From the NCBI RefSeq assembly GCF_029784165.1, contig NC_073696.1, forward strand, positions 110,578,665 to 110,642,664: 64,000 bases of DNA, given 5' to 3'. The DNA comes from Wyeomyia smithii (taxonomy: Eukaryota; Arthropoda; Insecta; Diptera; Culicidae). Below are positions 1 through 11,855 of the stretch, piece after piece. The notes beneath the pieces were generated by a model. It saw only the letters and a program-made list of their open reading frames with translations, was not told where the DNA came from and ran no database searches. Within the stretch, counting starts at the first letter, position 1. Each line of letters starts with the position of its first letter. The translations under genes and the position numbers were made by a program.

Positions 1-568
1 TCTACGTTGTACATTTTTGTGCCGAATGCTGAAAAATATCAGGGATATTGTTGTTAAATTTAAGAGAAAATCAGGAAATTTTATATTTTAAAATTTTTTT
101 CGCCGCCCTGTGAAGAATTGTCATAATAATTTATCCGAAAATATTTCCGAAAACCAATCGGAACTTGAGTGAATAAAAACTGGATAAAACTGGCAAATAT
201 GTGAAAAACTAGAAGATTTTGGAAATAAACTGTTTGACTGGATCACTTGAAAAAAACTGGAGGAAGCCAGTTCAAACTGGAACATTGGCAGCCCTGCCTG
301 CAAGGATTGACTGACATCGCGATCAGAAGGAAGCTGTCACATCTGAATTTAAGCAGATTATTCGTCGGCTTTTCCCAAGAAGAAACCTGGTAAAAACGGA
401 GTGTTCGGACTCCATGCGATCGTCACAGCAGTGAAGGAACGTTTCCGGCTACAATCTTGACGTATTTTTTTTATTTTTGTACTTTAGGATGAGCATGTTC
501 GGTAAAAAAATATGTCAACTTCAATCTAAAGTGTTTCTTGCCAGAATTATTTTTAAAGTGGAGTTGTA

Positions 569-2270
569 GGGTGTTTGTTCCATAATTCATCTCACTAAGC
601 CGATACTCACGAAGAATTTAGCAAATTTAGCAACGCTAATCGCTAATCCGCTTACTGGAAAATTTAGCTCGATAATCGTTAAAAGCTAAACGCCAAGTCT
701 ATATTAGCGGAACTTTCGCTAATTGCTAAACGCTAACTTTTTAATACGCAGATTGTCATAGAATTATATTTCTTGCTCATAAAAACAAACGAAAATGATT
801 ACTTTTGAGTGCTATTTACAATAAGAGGTTCAAAATTCACAAAACAGGCATGCTTAAGGTTTTGTGAAAACAAAGAGCAACAGAAGTGATTCTGTTTGTA
901 TGTAAAATCGTCTAGGAATCTTTTTGAAAACTCAAATAGGGGAAGCGCACCAGTTATGGCTATACCTAAATAATGTACCACTTATGGCATGAACCAATCA
1001 TGGCCAATAGAGTTTAAATTGAGTAGTGCCATGACTGGTACCACTGCGCTTATGCGATATAACCATAACTGGTACACTTGCCATAATTGGCTCACCTACC
1101 CTACCATCTGAATCGAAAAAGTGGAATCGAAGTTGCCATAATTTCTAGCTATATGCAGAATTTTTTGGCATTTTATAAATTCAATCTAGATCACCTTGAA
1201 ATCGTTCTCCAGAATGCTCCTGTAGCTTATACGTTGACCCCATTCAAGAGTAAAAAACAGACTTGCATTTATGTCGTGAAGAGAGGAACTCTAGACAATT
1301 GAGACAATCGAACGTTGTTTGAATGAAACATATGTTCCAATAGTTACTTTCGCAGTAGGCTATGTTCATGATTCGAAAAAATTTATATATGCCATCAACA
1401 TCTCACAGTTTTGGATATAGTTTTTTTCGCTTCTCTACAAAATTAGCGAATTAGCGATTAGCGTTTCGAAGGCCAAAATTTTAGCGACGCTAACAGTCCG
1501 CTAACCAGCTTAAATATTAGATTGATCATTAAACCGCTAACTGAATATAAGCGTCGCTAATTGGCGATTAGCAAATTAGCGGAATGGTGCCCACCACTCC
1601 GCTGTTGATCATGAGTAATTCGCTGTAGTTGTTTACGTGCAAAATTGATAACCTAGGTAACCACTGCAGTGCTGTCGATTTATGTAAATTATGTCAGAAT
1701 AATTAAACATTTTTAGTATGATCTTTCGTATTAACAGAAACTGATTGATTTTCTTCAATGCAGTGAAAACAGATAAAAATACATACAGTTGAAATTTAGG
1801 ATTTGTAAAAATTCATCTCATACATTTCTGCTAATTCAAATTTGTATTTAAAAAATGTGAGGTGAACATTTCAAAGATTAAAGTATTTTTAGTGTGGTGA
1901 GTGATTTTGTTTAGTGATTTAAATGAAAAGTGGTTGTCTAATGACGAAAAAACTTGAGTTGGCTGCTGAATGAGTCCCGTTGTAACCGTATAGAGCAATG
2001 CGCGAATTTTGTTTGCTGAAGTAGGTGATTGAAATAAATGTGTTTTCGAGCGCAGATGCCCGACTATAATATCAAATTTAGAGCTTTTAAGTGAGTTTTT
2101 GACTATTCTACTTTATGAGAAATCTGAAGTGAATTAAGAAGAATGCATTCCATAGATAAGTAGATTGGTTTAGTTAAAAAATATGCCTTTTTTCCTATTT
2201 TCAATTGTTTTCATGTTGTATATGATGATTTTATGGGCTGAGATGAATGATGGAAAAGTTCCACCGTTCT
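569..2270. mobile_element. TA-flanked TIR element, copy A (interrupted, decayed)
   Basis: The left end reads TA then GGGTGTTTGTTCC followed by CATAATTCATCTC. The right end carries the complementary GAGATGAATGATGG before TA at 2271. From about 1616 to 2270 it matches, in opposite orientation, the better-preserved copy B at 52946-53937; shared phrases include GGTAACCACTGCAGTGCTGTC-like and ATATCAAATTTAGAGCTTTTA-like blocks. The part of copy B corresponding to its other third is missing here and replaced by the insertion at 616-1597. TA target sites suggest a Tc1/mariner-type non-autonomous element; no transposase is seen. Confidence 0.6.
616..1597. mobile_element. GCTAAT-rich inverted-repeat insertion inside copy A
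   Basis: Both ends are built of short repeats of GCTAAT/ATTAGC (TTAGCAACGCTAATCGC at the left, GGCGATTAGCAAATTAGCGG at the right), giving a long imperfect inverted repeat around a ~700-bp core. It separates two halves of copy A. Inside, about 939-1105, a smaller block has TAGGGGAAG and CCTACCCTA ends and repeated CCATAACTGGTAC motifs; the same motif recurs at 56730-56835. I see no target duplication and no coding sequence. Confidence 0.4.
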
Positions 2271-2272
2271 TA

Positions 2273-5200
2273 TGTACTTTTTGTGGAGGCGCGAGGTGTT
2301 GAGTAATGAATCGTTCTTCTGTTTTTGGCATAGTTTTTTTTTTAACAAAAGTAGTTAAATTATCTTTATTTGATTTTATTTTCTGTTGAACTCATTCATT
2401 GAGTCTCAATGATAATTGATGTTTTGTAAATTATGTAACTGGAAAATTTGATCAATTACTTTCATTTCGAAATGTCTTTTTCACAATAATATAGAAACCA
2501 TGGACAAAATAGAAATAAAATTGCAATTGCAACTCTTGGTTCATTTGGAATTGTAAGTTAAGCCTTAGTTCAAGAACGAATTGAAAATTAAGTTTTTTTG
2601 TATGCCTGAAAAGCGTTGGACGGAAGTGTCACAGGAATGACAGGAATGGGTTGTCTTTTGAAGCTGATTACGCTTGCTCAAAGAATTTTCAATTTGCACT
2701 GACTAGTTTGAAACAAGTATGAATTGAAGAAATTTTATTTACCTAAGACTGCAACGACTGGCATCACAACAAAATTTAACGGTTTTCACAATTGTGGGCT
2801 TTCTTTCCACCTGTAACACAACAAAAATGTTTTCATATTCAGAAGGGTCCGGAGACATATGCTGAATGCTTGTTGTGTTCTTTGATACGTGGCTCACCAT
2901 TGTATTGCTCAGAGCATAGTACCGACTCTATGCACTGAAATGCGTTATTGCTTTTTTTGACGCGAAAAATACTAAAATTGTCGAATGTGGAATTTACTCC
3001 GTTCTCTAGTTAGTTTCGAAAGTATTAAGCAGATACATTTTTCCACGGAGTTCAGAATTTCTGGTTTTTCACAGATTCCTGAATTAACGCGTTTTTATCT
3101 TATTTACGTTATCTTCAACATGTACTAACTCTAATAGAGGCAACAACGAAAATATCTCTTTGAATTCCAAAATGATTTAAAACTTAGACAACCGTGCAGA
3201 TTTCAATCAAGTTTTGACCAACTCTACGCCAGTGTGCAGCATAGTGCATTTACGGTATATCGACACGATAAGCTTACTCCATCAGCGCATGATGGGTATG
3301 CAAATTTGTTTGTATGTGGGAGGGGATGTACACATTGTCAGGAGACTGTGCCGCAGCGTTCTTACTGTAGACATCGAAGAGAAGGATTTCCCTAATGTAA
3401 AAGCTTTGTAAAATGCTTTTGTGGAAAATTATGCTCCTTGGATTGGTTCTCGGAGATCGCGGAGTGTTACTGCGCCACAAGTGTGGGGCGAAAATTTTTA
3501 GCTCGCGGGATGCATTATCGGCATTATATAGTGCAGCCGTTCTTGCCGCAAAAAAGTGGTTGTTTACACTTAGAGGATTTTTATTGTTCGAGGATATTGC
3601 GTTGCACGATTGTAATTACTTAGAAGGCTAAATGTGTATTTGAAAACTTCAGGATCCGAAAAAGGTTGGCCTGGATTTAACTAAACTTTATCAGCAAAAA
3701 ATGTTTGCAATCAAAATAAGGTTAAGAAAACAAATTGAAATGGAATTCGACTAATCCAGTGATTTTATGCATGCGCATTTTGAACCTGTACGACTAGTGA
3801 AAGCACATCGAGTAGAAAGTTATTAAATACAGCAATGAAAATTCTGTCATATTGCGGCATCATTTGACACGCACGCAACACCTAGTTGAGGCTAGCGATG
3901 CGGTTCGCGGATTCCTGGGATTCCTCACTCTCTGGTGTGCTTTGTTTTTCCATGACCCGCCATATTATAATTTCTGCGTACTATTTGGGTGGTAATTTAT
4001 AAAAGCATATCCTGGATGTTAGAGAAATATCCCACGACTTCACCCGGTGTATGCTGCTTGTGGCGTTCTTTGACACGTGGCCTGCCACTGTGTTGGCGCT
4101 TGTAAGCTCAGAGCATGGCGATGGCTGTCTGCACCGAAATGCATTGTGGCATTGCTGCTGCTGCTGGAGGCTGGCAGAATAATATCCGCATATTAGGTGT
4201 TTATGCATAATGAGCTCTGTCTGCATTCTTTGGTATTCGCTGGTATGGTTCCGCATGCGACTAGGCGAACATATTGCGATACTGGTAGCATCTGCACCAC
4301 ACTTGACCGCAGATACAAGAATGCATTATTGCAATTTCACCCTGTCGACGATGCAATCTTCGAAAGCACAATGCATCACTGAGTGCCGTAAGTGCTGTGG
4401 CAAGTGTGATTGTATCCATCGCCTGGAGGGTGTTGTGCATTTAGTTGAAGGGTTCATCTTTTTGAATCAGGCCACTTAGGAAATGAGGTCTGGTGGTAAT
4501 GTTGTTTTTTGTAATGATCTACCATATTCAAAGATATGCTCTATGCAGACAAATTAATTATTAGAAACTTTTAGAATCAGATAACATGTAATCCGAAGCA
4601 TATTTCAGAACCCAAAATACCTATGTGATTACATATTTTATTATACTTTATTCTGTCAACTGAAGAATTGAATCCGTGACATTTTATGATAGTTAATGAA
4701 CTAACATGGTTGAATCATCGGAGCAAAAAAAGGATCTGGGTTCCGATCCAGTACAATTTGGTTTTATATCGGTGTCGGTGTAAAATACCCATTACATTGA
4801 TGAGATTAAAGGGGAAATACAAAAAAACTTATGTTTTTTATTTATCATTATTCGGAAACGGTTTTGTAAGTGTGTTTTTAATTTTGAATCTAAAGGAAAA
4901 CAACATACACAGTGCATATCGCCATGGTACTCAAACTTTTTCTCTAAAGTTCGTCTGCTTAGTGACTGGATGAACTTTTTTCTGTTATCCTCATAGTCCA
5001 ACGCGAAGTTTTAAGTTACATGTTGTGCTTTCTTCTGTTTTGGTGAGTCAAGCCAATCCTTGTTTTACACTTCAAGTTTAGATCTAATGTTGGCCTTGCT
5101 GTTGGTTTCAATCGGTCACATTCATTAGCAAATGAGACTCGTCAGACTCTACCAACATCAAAAAAACAGTACATCTTCGCTTAGACCGGGAACAGGTGCA

Positions 5201-7544
5201 CTAGCGACAGCGACGCGCGGTGGTGATGCTCTTCAAACTTTCGCTGATTGTAAATGAAGGCGTGTGCGCTCGTTAGCGCTTTTTGCTCTGAAAACTTCCC
5301 AGACCATGAGCAGGTGGATGAGAAGAGAAAGTCCCGATTTGGCAGGGCAACCACAATCAACTAAATTGCTGCCGGAGTTGGGTACTCGTGAGAATCGATC
5401 AGTTGGTAGCAGTTAATTATGGGAGACGCAGTTGCCAAATTGTTCAACCAAAATGTCTCCCACAGGAACAAAGTCGTCTACCGAACAAGTTTAAATTGAC
5501 ACAATTAAGAGTTTCGTCTTATCCCTCAGGCGGATTCTGGTCGGCGCTGCTGGCTGACTTGTTCTTGGTGTTGAGGTTTTGGAACAAACAACTTCGCGTG
5601 CTCTTCGTTCATTTACATTGGTTTTGATGCAGTAACATCTTTCCCTTTGAAGTAAACCGACGTTGTCGGATTGATTCTTATTAGGAGTTACTTTATAATG
5701 AAGGAATAGTTCAGATAGTGACAATGACTTAATTTAGTGACTCAATTTATTATGATAGATTGATTTCAAATGTCTCTACGCTTCACGAAAAAATGTCTTC
5801 ACATGTCAGAAACACAACCGTATTGAAATTTTGACAGCACAAATTCCAACGAACACACCAAATTATTGATACCCGAACTTGTTGGTTTCGCTACCCTTTT
5901 TGCGAATTACAGAGAGCCTCGCGGCTTCATGAACGAATTTCAAAAAGTAATTAAAGGGCTTGATGAGTAATTGGCGGCCGGATGCCATGAAGTTTCATGC
6001 GTTTGAGACAGGACCGCTGCGGAGATGGGTTGACCTTTGATTAGCAATATGTAGTATGTGTAGTTCGATCTCAGAGATTAGATGTCGCTGCTCACGAACG
6101 CAGGCTATTTGTTTTTGTTGACAGAGCTGGTACCAACTGCATATACGAGCAACTATTTATTTCGAATTTTACCTAAACTTTTAATCGAAAACGTAAGTCT
6201 ACAAAGCTACAGGCTTCAAGGTACCTCTCTGGAACGCCAACGAGGGGCTTGAAAAAGTAGGTCGGTTTTATGTAGGTATACGAAATTGCAAAACGGTGTG
6301 TTTCGACGCTTCATTGTGGCCCATAGAAGCTAGCAGAAGGTTAAACCAGGACGTTCGCTCTCCACTATACTGTGCTTCATTCAATGGTGTTACTAGGGAA
6401 AAGCAGCTACATTACATCTTGTTAAGGAAAACGTTTCAGTTTGACAGGCAAAATAGTTGTGTGTAAAGAACTTTTCAACCCCCGCTTCCCCTAGAGAGAG
6501 AATTTCTTAAGTGATACTTGCGTTGCGAAAAATACAACGTGTACATCACATTCCGGGACAGGTAAACGATAAGGGTGCTCTTTTTAATTTGGTTTTAATA
6601 ATAGTTTCGTTGGAAGTTTCACCCGCGCCAATAAAAGGATTCGTTATTTATGTTATTTCAAAGCCTAATTAACATAGCTGATCAAACTGATTCAGTTATT
6701 CGTAATTGTTTCTAGAAATTGAACAGGTCTTCCAGCAATAACGGATCGTTATTTAACATAATGATTCGCCTTCTCGGACGTGGATGATTAGCAATAATCG
6801 TAACAGAAAATTATGAAAAAAACTGGACAATGAGGCCTAATAAGAAATTCCATGAAATTGGCTGAAACTTTGCAAATATGTTTTCATGGACTTAAGATGT
6901 AATTTTGTGCTATTAGATTTTTTCCAATCACGAATAATATTTGGACAGAGTTTGTGTAAAAATGGTGTTGATGATTCCGAATATTTTTAGTGCCAGAACG
7001 GTTTGTTTTATCAGCATATAAAAAATTGACACCAATAAAAATTCTCTGAAGAAAATTCAAAAGAAAAGAAGAGATAGAAATTAATTATCTCAAAAAGATT
7101 ATTTTTCAAAAATCTCAATATTTATAAAAGCTGCAATGGTTAGCTAAACCTTAATAGTTGTTTGAAGACACTCTACTGATCGAGCGTTCAGGAGTTACTC
7201 CAAAAGTTAGATTTCCTGGTAGCACAAAGGTCTTTGTGCTATCTTTGTTTAAATTTAGTCGACTTCAACCCCATGTATAAAAAGCTAAAAAACATTCTAC
7301 AAAGATCACCATTATTTTTGAAAATAGTGTCAACCTTTATCAAAAAATTAAGATTATTTAAAATTAAAAGTACAGCGTTAGAATACATATAGTATAGAAA
7401 ATGGTTCTAAGTGTCAGCACTGGGGAACATCCGTAACTTGAATAGGAAATAATCAATCAATTCAAGAAGTATCATTTTATTTCTTATTTCTTCATGCTCG
7501 AGCTTGAAGCACGTTGTAATTTTAGGTCTACGCCTAATTTAAAG
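2273..7544. other. Unassigned AT-rich DNA, no gene recognised
   Basis: Only short open frames (under 100 codons) occur on either strand and none shows a family motif. A diverged direct duplication is visible: about 2850-2955 and 4045-4150 share GTTCTTTGAYACGTGG, CTCAGAGCATRG and a TGCACYGAAATGC block. This may be old repeat or satellite-like DNA. No terminal inverted repeats or poly-A tails that would define an element were found. Confidence 0.5.
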
Positions 7545-8159
7545 CTTTAGAATAGGGTTTGCAATATTATAATTATAATAGATTTCCCGGGAAACGGGAA
7601 TGAAAAATCTCATTTCCCGGGAATTCCCGGGAACCGGGAAAGGAAAAAATTCTTAGCAAAAATGAGATTTCAAATAGAGTTTAATAATAAAAAGGTTCAA
7701 ACAATCGTTTACAATTTAATTATCAATTGAAGAACAAAATTTATTCAAGTTCACTCCAGAAATTCTTGAAAAATCGTCTATCAATCGCCTCAGTTCCGCT
7801 GACAATTTTTCGTTAAGCCCAAATAATGTAGTTCCCTTCTGTAAAACTATGCTTAAGATCGCTGAATCACCGCTGGTGTCTGATTTCTAAAATACTTCTA
7901 AATCACCGATTCTCGCTCTTGCTACATTTCAATAGAAACTGAAGAGTCCAATACTTTTAGTTTTTTGAAGATAGCGCTGGGTTTTTGGCAGCCATATTTT
8001 AGAGCATTTGAATGCCTTCGTAATTAATGTGAAATCGCGGTCACGACCCAAGTTACACTGACTGAGTTTTATTAATTTATTTATTTCTGGTCGCATTGAT
8101 TTACGGGTTTAAATTTTTTTATCAATTTACAGGTTTCAAAATTTTTTGTCAATAAAAAA

Positions 8160-9410
8160 ATCACGTGTCATCGCTTTGAATTCTGATTTAGAGACAAATT
8201 GAGCCTAAAAAATTATGGTTCTGCATTTTTCATGTGGTTTTGTGGAAAATATTTAAATTTCAAATAATTTTATTATTATTTTTCCCTAAAATATGTTTCC
8301 TCAACACAATGAACATTTTATTATAGTAAAAATCACAGATTACTGCTTCGATTGATTTAGAGGCAAATTCAGCATAAAAGTCATGATTTTGCATGTTTCA
8401 CGTAGTTTTGTGAAGAATATCTCGAGTTTGATTACCAAACAGATACCTGTTATTTTTTCTCAAATGTCTTTCTTAAACATCAACGAACAATTAATGAAAA
8501 AAGAATCACATATCATCGCTTTGAATTTTGATTTTGAGATGAATTAAGCATAAAAAGTCATAATTTCGCATGTTTTACGTAGTTTTGTGAATAATATCTC
8601 AAGTTTTAGTAATTAGATACTTATTATTTTTTCTCAAATGTCTTTCTTAAACATCAACGAACATTTTAATGAAAAAAGAATCACATGTCATCGCTTTAAA
8701 TTTTGAGTTGGAGACGAATCATATATAAAAAGTTATAATTTTGCATGTTTACGTAGTTTTGTGAATAAAATCTCAAGTTTTAGTGATCAGATTCTAATTA
8801 TTTTTCCTCACATGTCTTTCCTGAACATTAAAAAACATTTTAGTGAAAAAAAAAATCATATGTCAGCGCTTTGTATTTTGATTTAGAGGCAAATTAGGCA
8901 CAGAAAGTCATAATTTTGCACGTTTCACGTTGTTTCGTGAACAATATATCAAGTTTTAGTAATTAGATACCTGTTATTTTTTCTCAAATGTTTTTCTTAA
9001 ACATCAACGAACATTTTAATGAAAAAAGAATCACATGTGATCGCTTTGAATTTTGATTTGGAGACGAATTAAGCATAAAAAGTCATAACTTTGCATGTTT
9101 CACGTAGTTTTGTGAATAATGTCTCAAGTTTTAGTAATCATATACTAATTATTTTTCCTCGAATGTCTTCCCTGAACATTAACAAACATTTTAGTGAAAA
9201 AAGAATCATATGTCATCGCTTTGAATTTTTATTTAGAGGCAAATTTAGTACAGAAAGTCATAATTTTGCATGTTTTACGTAGTTTTGTGAATAATATCTC
9301 AAATCGTAGTAATCAGATACTAATTATTTTTCTCCAAATGTCTTTCCTGAACATCAGCGAACATTTTCCGGTTAAAAAACCTTTATGTCACCGCTTATTT
9401 TTCTGATTTA
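8160..9410. repeat. Tandem array, ~176-bp unit, about seven to eight copies
   Basis: A landmark CATCGCTTTGAATTTTGATT recurs at roughly 8168, 8348 (diverged), 8515, 8690, 8866, 9042, 9217 and 9390. Each unit also contains CATAATTTTGCATGTTT, GTAGTTTTGTGAATAA and AACATCAACGAACATTTTA. Units are AT-rich and diverge by substitutions and small indels. The array lies wholly inside the hAT-type element, so it was probably amplified within it. Open frames starting at 9091 and 9194 are by-products of the repeat. Confidence 0.8.
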
Positions 9411-9966
9411 GAACGATTTTAAATGATGATGATTACTGTACACCATAGAGACGGAGGGAATAATATCAATAAGATCAAGCGTTACGGAATTCCATTTTTA
9501 TATAGTAGAAGATTATGTTGCGGTTACTTCAGCAGCATGCGTCAGAATCTGTCCACAGTGATTTCACTCTTAGGTACTTGGGAGCGATACAAAACTGTAT
9601 CAACATCAATGGCCTACAAATCACAGTTGTTGAATGCAGTTGTTGATTATAATAGCGGACACTTATACTGCCCATAAACGCAAAAGAGTCCCATATGGAA
9701 ATGTGCTCACAGTTGAGAAATTTGCAAATGAAATTCTAATCTTGAATTTATAGCTAATAACTATGATTTGACTAAAAATATGTTTTATTCAACTGTATGT
9801 TCATGAGGTGAAGCATTATGTATTTACATGAGTTCTAAGAACATATGCATGAATTGGAAATGAAAGAGGGGACTCGTTTGCTTTTATTTTTTCTATATAT
9901 ACAAAAAAAAAAAATATCTGTCTCCACACATTCAAAGACGGCCAAGGCATTTATTATTATTCCATT

Positions 9967-10308
9967 TTGTGTCTGCCATGTGAACAGTTTATTTTGACCC
10001 AACATTTTTGGACCATGGAATTGCAATATAGTGATTTGGTTTTAACAGATTGTAGCATGAACCGGTGCATGTTATTTACCAAAGAGCAACTACAGCTGAT
10101 AGACGAAAGCTCGTTAGACATAGAGTCTACAATGAAATTCCTTAAGAATCCACAACAAATTGATACAGACCGTAAGGCCACACTCCTGAACACTTTTTTT
10201 CTACTCATCCCAGATGTAAAGAAGGATTTCCGGAAACAAATGCCAGAGAAAAACTTCACTTTACTTTCGATTTTCTTCGAGAATACAAATAAGTTTTATT
10301 CAGTTTAA
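9967..10308 (+). CDS. Unrecognised 113-codon open frame inside the hAT-type element
   Basis: This frame gives a basic, leucine-rich 113-residue peptide. An internal ATG at 10015 (MELQYSDLVL) is an alternative start. I do not recognise a family: no zinc finger, DDE/RNase H-like or dimerisation signature is visible, so I cannot call it a transposase part. A second 84-codon frame lies at 9423-9677. The open stretch is longer than its neighbours and may be an exon of the element or a captured host fragment, but chance is not excluded. Confidence 0.2.
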   Translation: MCLPCEQFILTQHFWTMELQYSDLVLTDCSMNRCMLFTKEQLQLIDESSLDIESTMKFLKNPQQIDTDRKATLLNTFFLLIPDVKKDFRKQMPEKNFTLLSIFFENTNKFYSV

Positions 10309-11646
10309 TGTCTCTAAGTTATTTTTTTCATGAACCTTGCAAACATGAACCGTATTTTCAATTATTCAATTCAATGATATTTGTATATACACACTTTTCT
10401 TTTAACTGATAACAAATGTGAAATTTTGTTTTTGAAAGACAATGAAATATATATATACTTAGGATGGGACTCGTATGCCTTTATTTTCAATATGGGACAG
10501 GCAAGGTTTGGTGTTTTTCTATTATTTTTCAGAACAAACTTTCAAATTTCTTCAAGGCATACGGAAGTATGAACAAAATTAGATATATTGACAACATAAA
10601 CTCAAACTTGCCTAAAAGTCATATGAGACTGTTATGCTTTTATGGGCAGTACAGTTAATTTCTATTTTATTTCTGATTTCATTTTTATTACATAGTTATA
10701 ACGTAAGTAGATTTAAACATATGTATGGTAAATATACAAGCAAAATAATATCATAAACGCTAAATAATATTTACATTAGGAACTTGGAATGAAAATGAAG
10801 AAAAAAATATGCACCTTTCATAACCCAACATTTAAGCATTATGTTATGTTACACCCACTTAATCATAACGTTGGAGAACTATGACATTTTATCTAGTAAA
10901 AAATAATTTAAAATGGTTTACGCCATCAAAATATAATGAATTGATTCTGTTATATCTAACGTTTTTTAATAACGATTCGAGGTGCACCGTAAAAGAAGTT
11001 ACGTCCTTTTCAAAGCTTGCGCTTGTTTTATTTATATAAAAATTGCTTATCGGGAGGCAAAACACCTATTCCTACAATGTTTCATCAACATCTGAGAGGC
11101 TATGACTAATTACTTATGAGGTTTGTTTGAATTTTCTAAGGATATCGAACATTTTAACATAAAATAGACGTAACTCAAAAATGCCACCAACGATTTTTTT
11201 AAAAATTCACACAGAAATGTAGAACATCATAACCAACAAACTGGCGTTCACCGTTTTCATGGTACTTTTTTTTTGATAATAACGGTCTCAGGAGCACCGT
11301 GGTTTTGAAACGATGTTTAGTTTTATTGCGATATTGTATGGAAAATTTTCCGAGGAGCTCGGGAATCCCGGGATCCCGGGAATCCCGGGAAAAGGCAATT
11401 CCCGGGATTGCAAACCCTACTTTAGAAGACTAAAATCTTTTTCTAAAAATTAGCGTTTGAATAAAAAAACAGTATCACAAATATTTATCGACTCAGTTTA
11501 AGAATCTGGCAGAGAAGCTATCGACTCAGTTTCAGAAGCTGTCTCAGTTTTTTTTATAAAATTTTTTGAGAAAATTTTTTTCCATTTCTGAATCCGGATT
11601 ACCTGGGCACTATCGATAACGTCATTTGTGTCAACATAGCGTAACT

Positions 11647-11855
11647 CGAGGTCTCGAGGTACGATGCTGGCCTAACAAGCCAGTCGTCGTAGGTTTTAGT
11701 CTCGGCTCGGGAGTGACTGTTAGTGTCAGCGGGATCGCAGCGCTAGCCTCGCAATTGTCCTGTACACTAAACAGTCGACTGCGCTGCGAAGTCTGTGTAT
11801 AAATAAACAGAAGATCAAGTTCCGAATCGGAATATAGCACTAAGGCTTTGTTTTG
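11647..11855 (+). mobile_element. tRNA-derived SINE (SINE200-like), full-length copy
   Basis: A ~200-bp GC-richer block with a tRNA-like head: ACGATGCTGGCC, then a degenerate B box (TAGGTTTTAGTCTCGG). The body includes AGTGACTGTTAGTGTCAG, ATTGTCCTGTACACTAAACA and a CTAAGGCTTTG end. A diverged copy lies at 59246-59455 and a 5'-truncated one begins at 15487. The layout matches tRNA-derived mosquito SINEs of the SINE200 type; the family name is from memory of such elements. The 3.8-kb duplication starts in its middle at 11701. Confidence 0.65.

Larger units (their letters stand above)
7553..11419. mobile_element. hAT-type DNA transposon with internal satellite (3.87 kb)
   Basis: The ends are inverted repeats TAGGGTTTGCAAT and ATTGCAAACCCTA. 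They are flanked by an exact 8-bp duplication CTTTAGAA at 7545-7552 and 11420-11427, the target-site length of the hAT superfamily. Subterminal clusters of TTCCCGGGAA/CCCGGGATCCCGGG lie just inside both ends, as expected for transposase binding sites (inference). The middle holds a ~176-bp tandem array (8160-9410) and short open frames, but no recognisable hAT transposase, so it is probably non-autonomous. Confidence 0.82.

Noticed and set aside
9091..9406. Two overlapping 63-70 codon frames with shared wording
   Set aside because: They come from adjacent units of the 176-bp tandem array.
11647..11855. Possible functional tRNA gene
   Set aside because: The tRNA-like head has a degenerate B box and no complete cloverleaf, and it is repeated at 59246; a SINE fits better.
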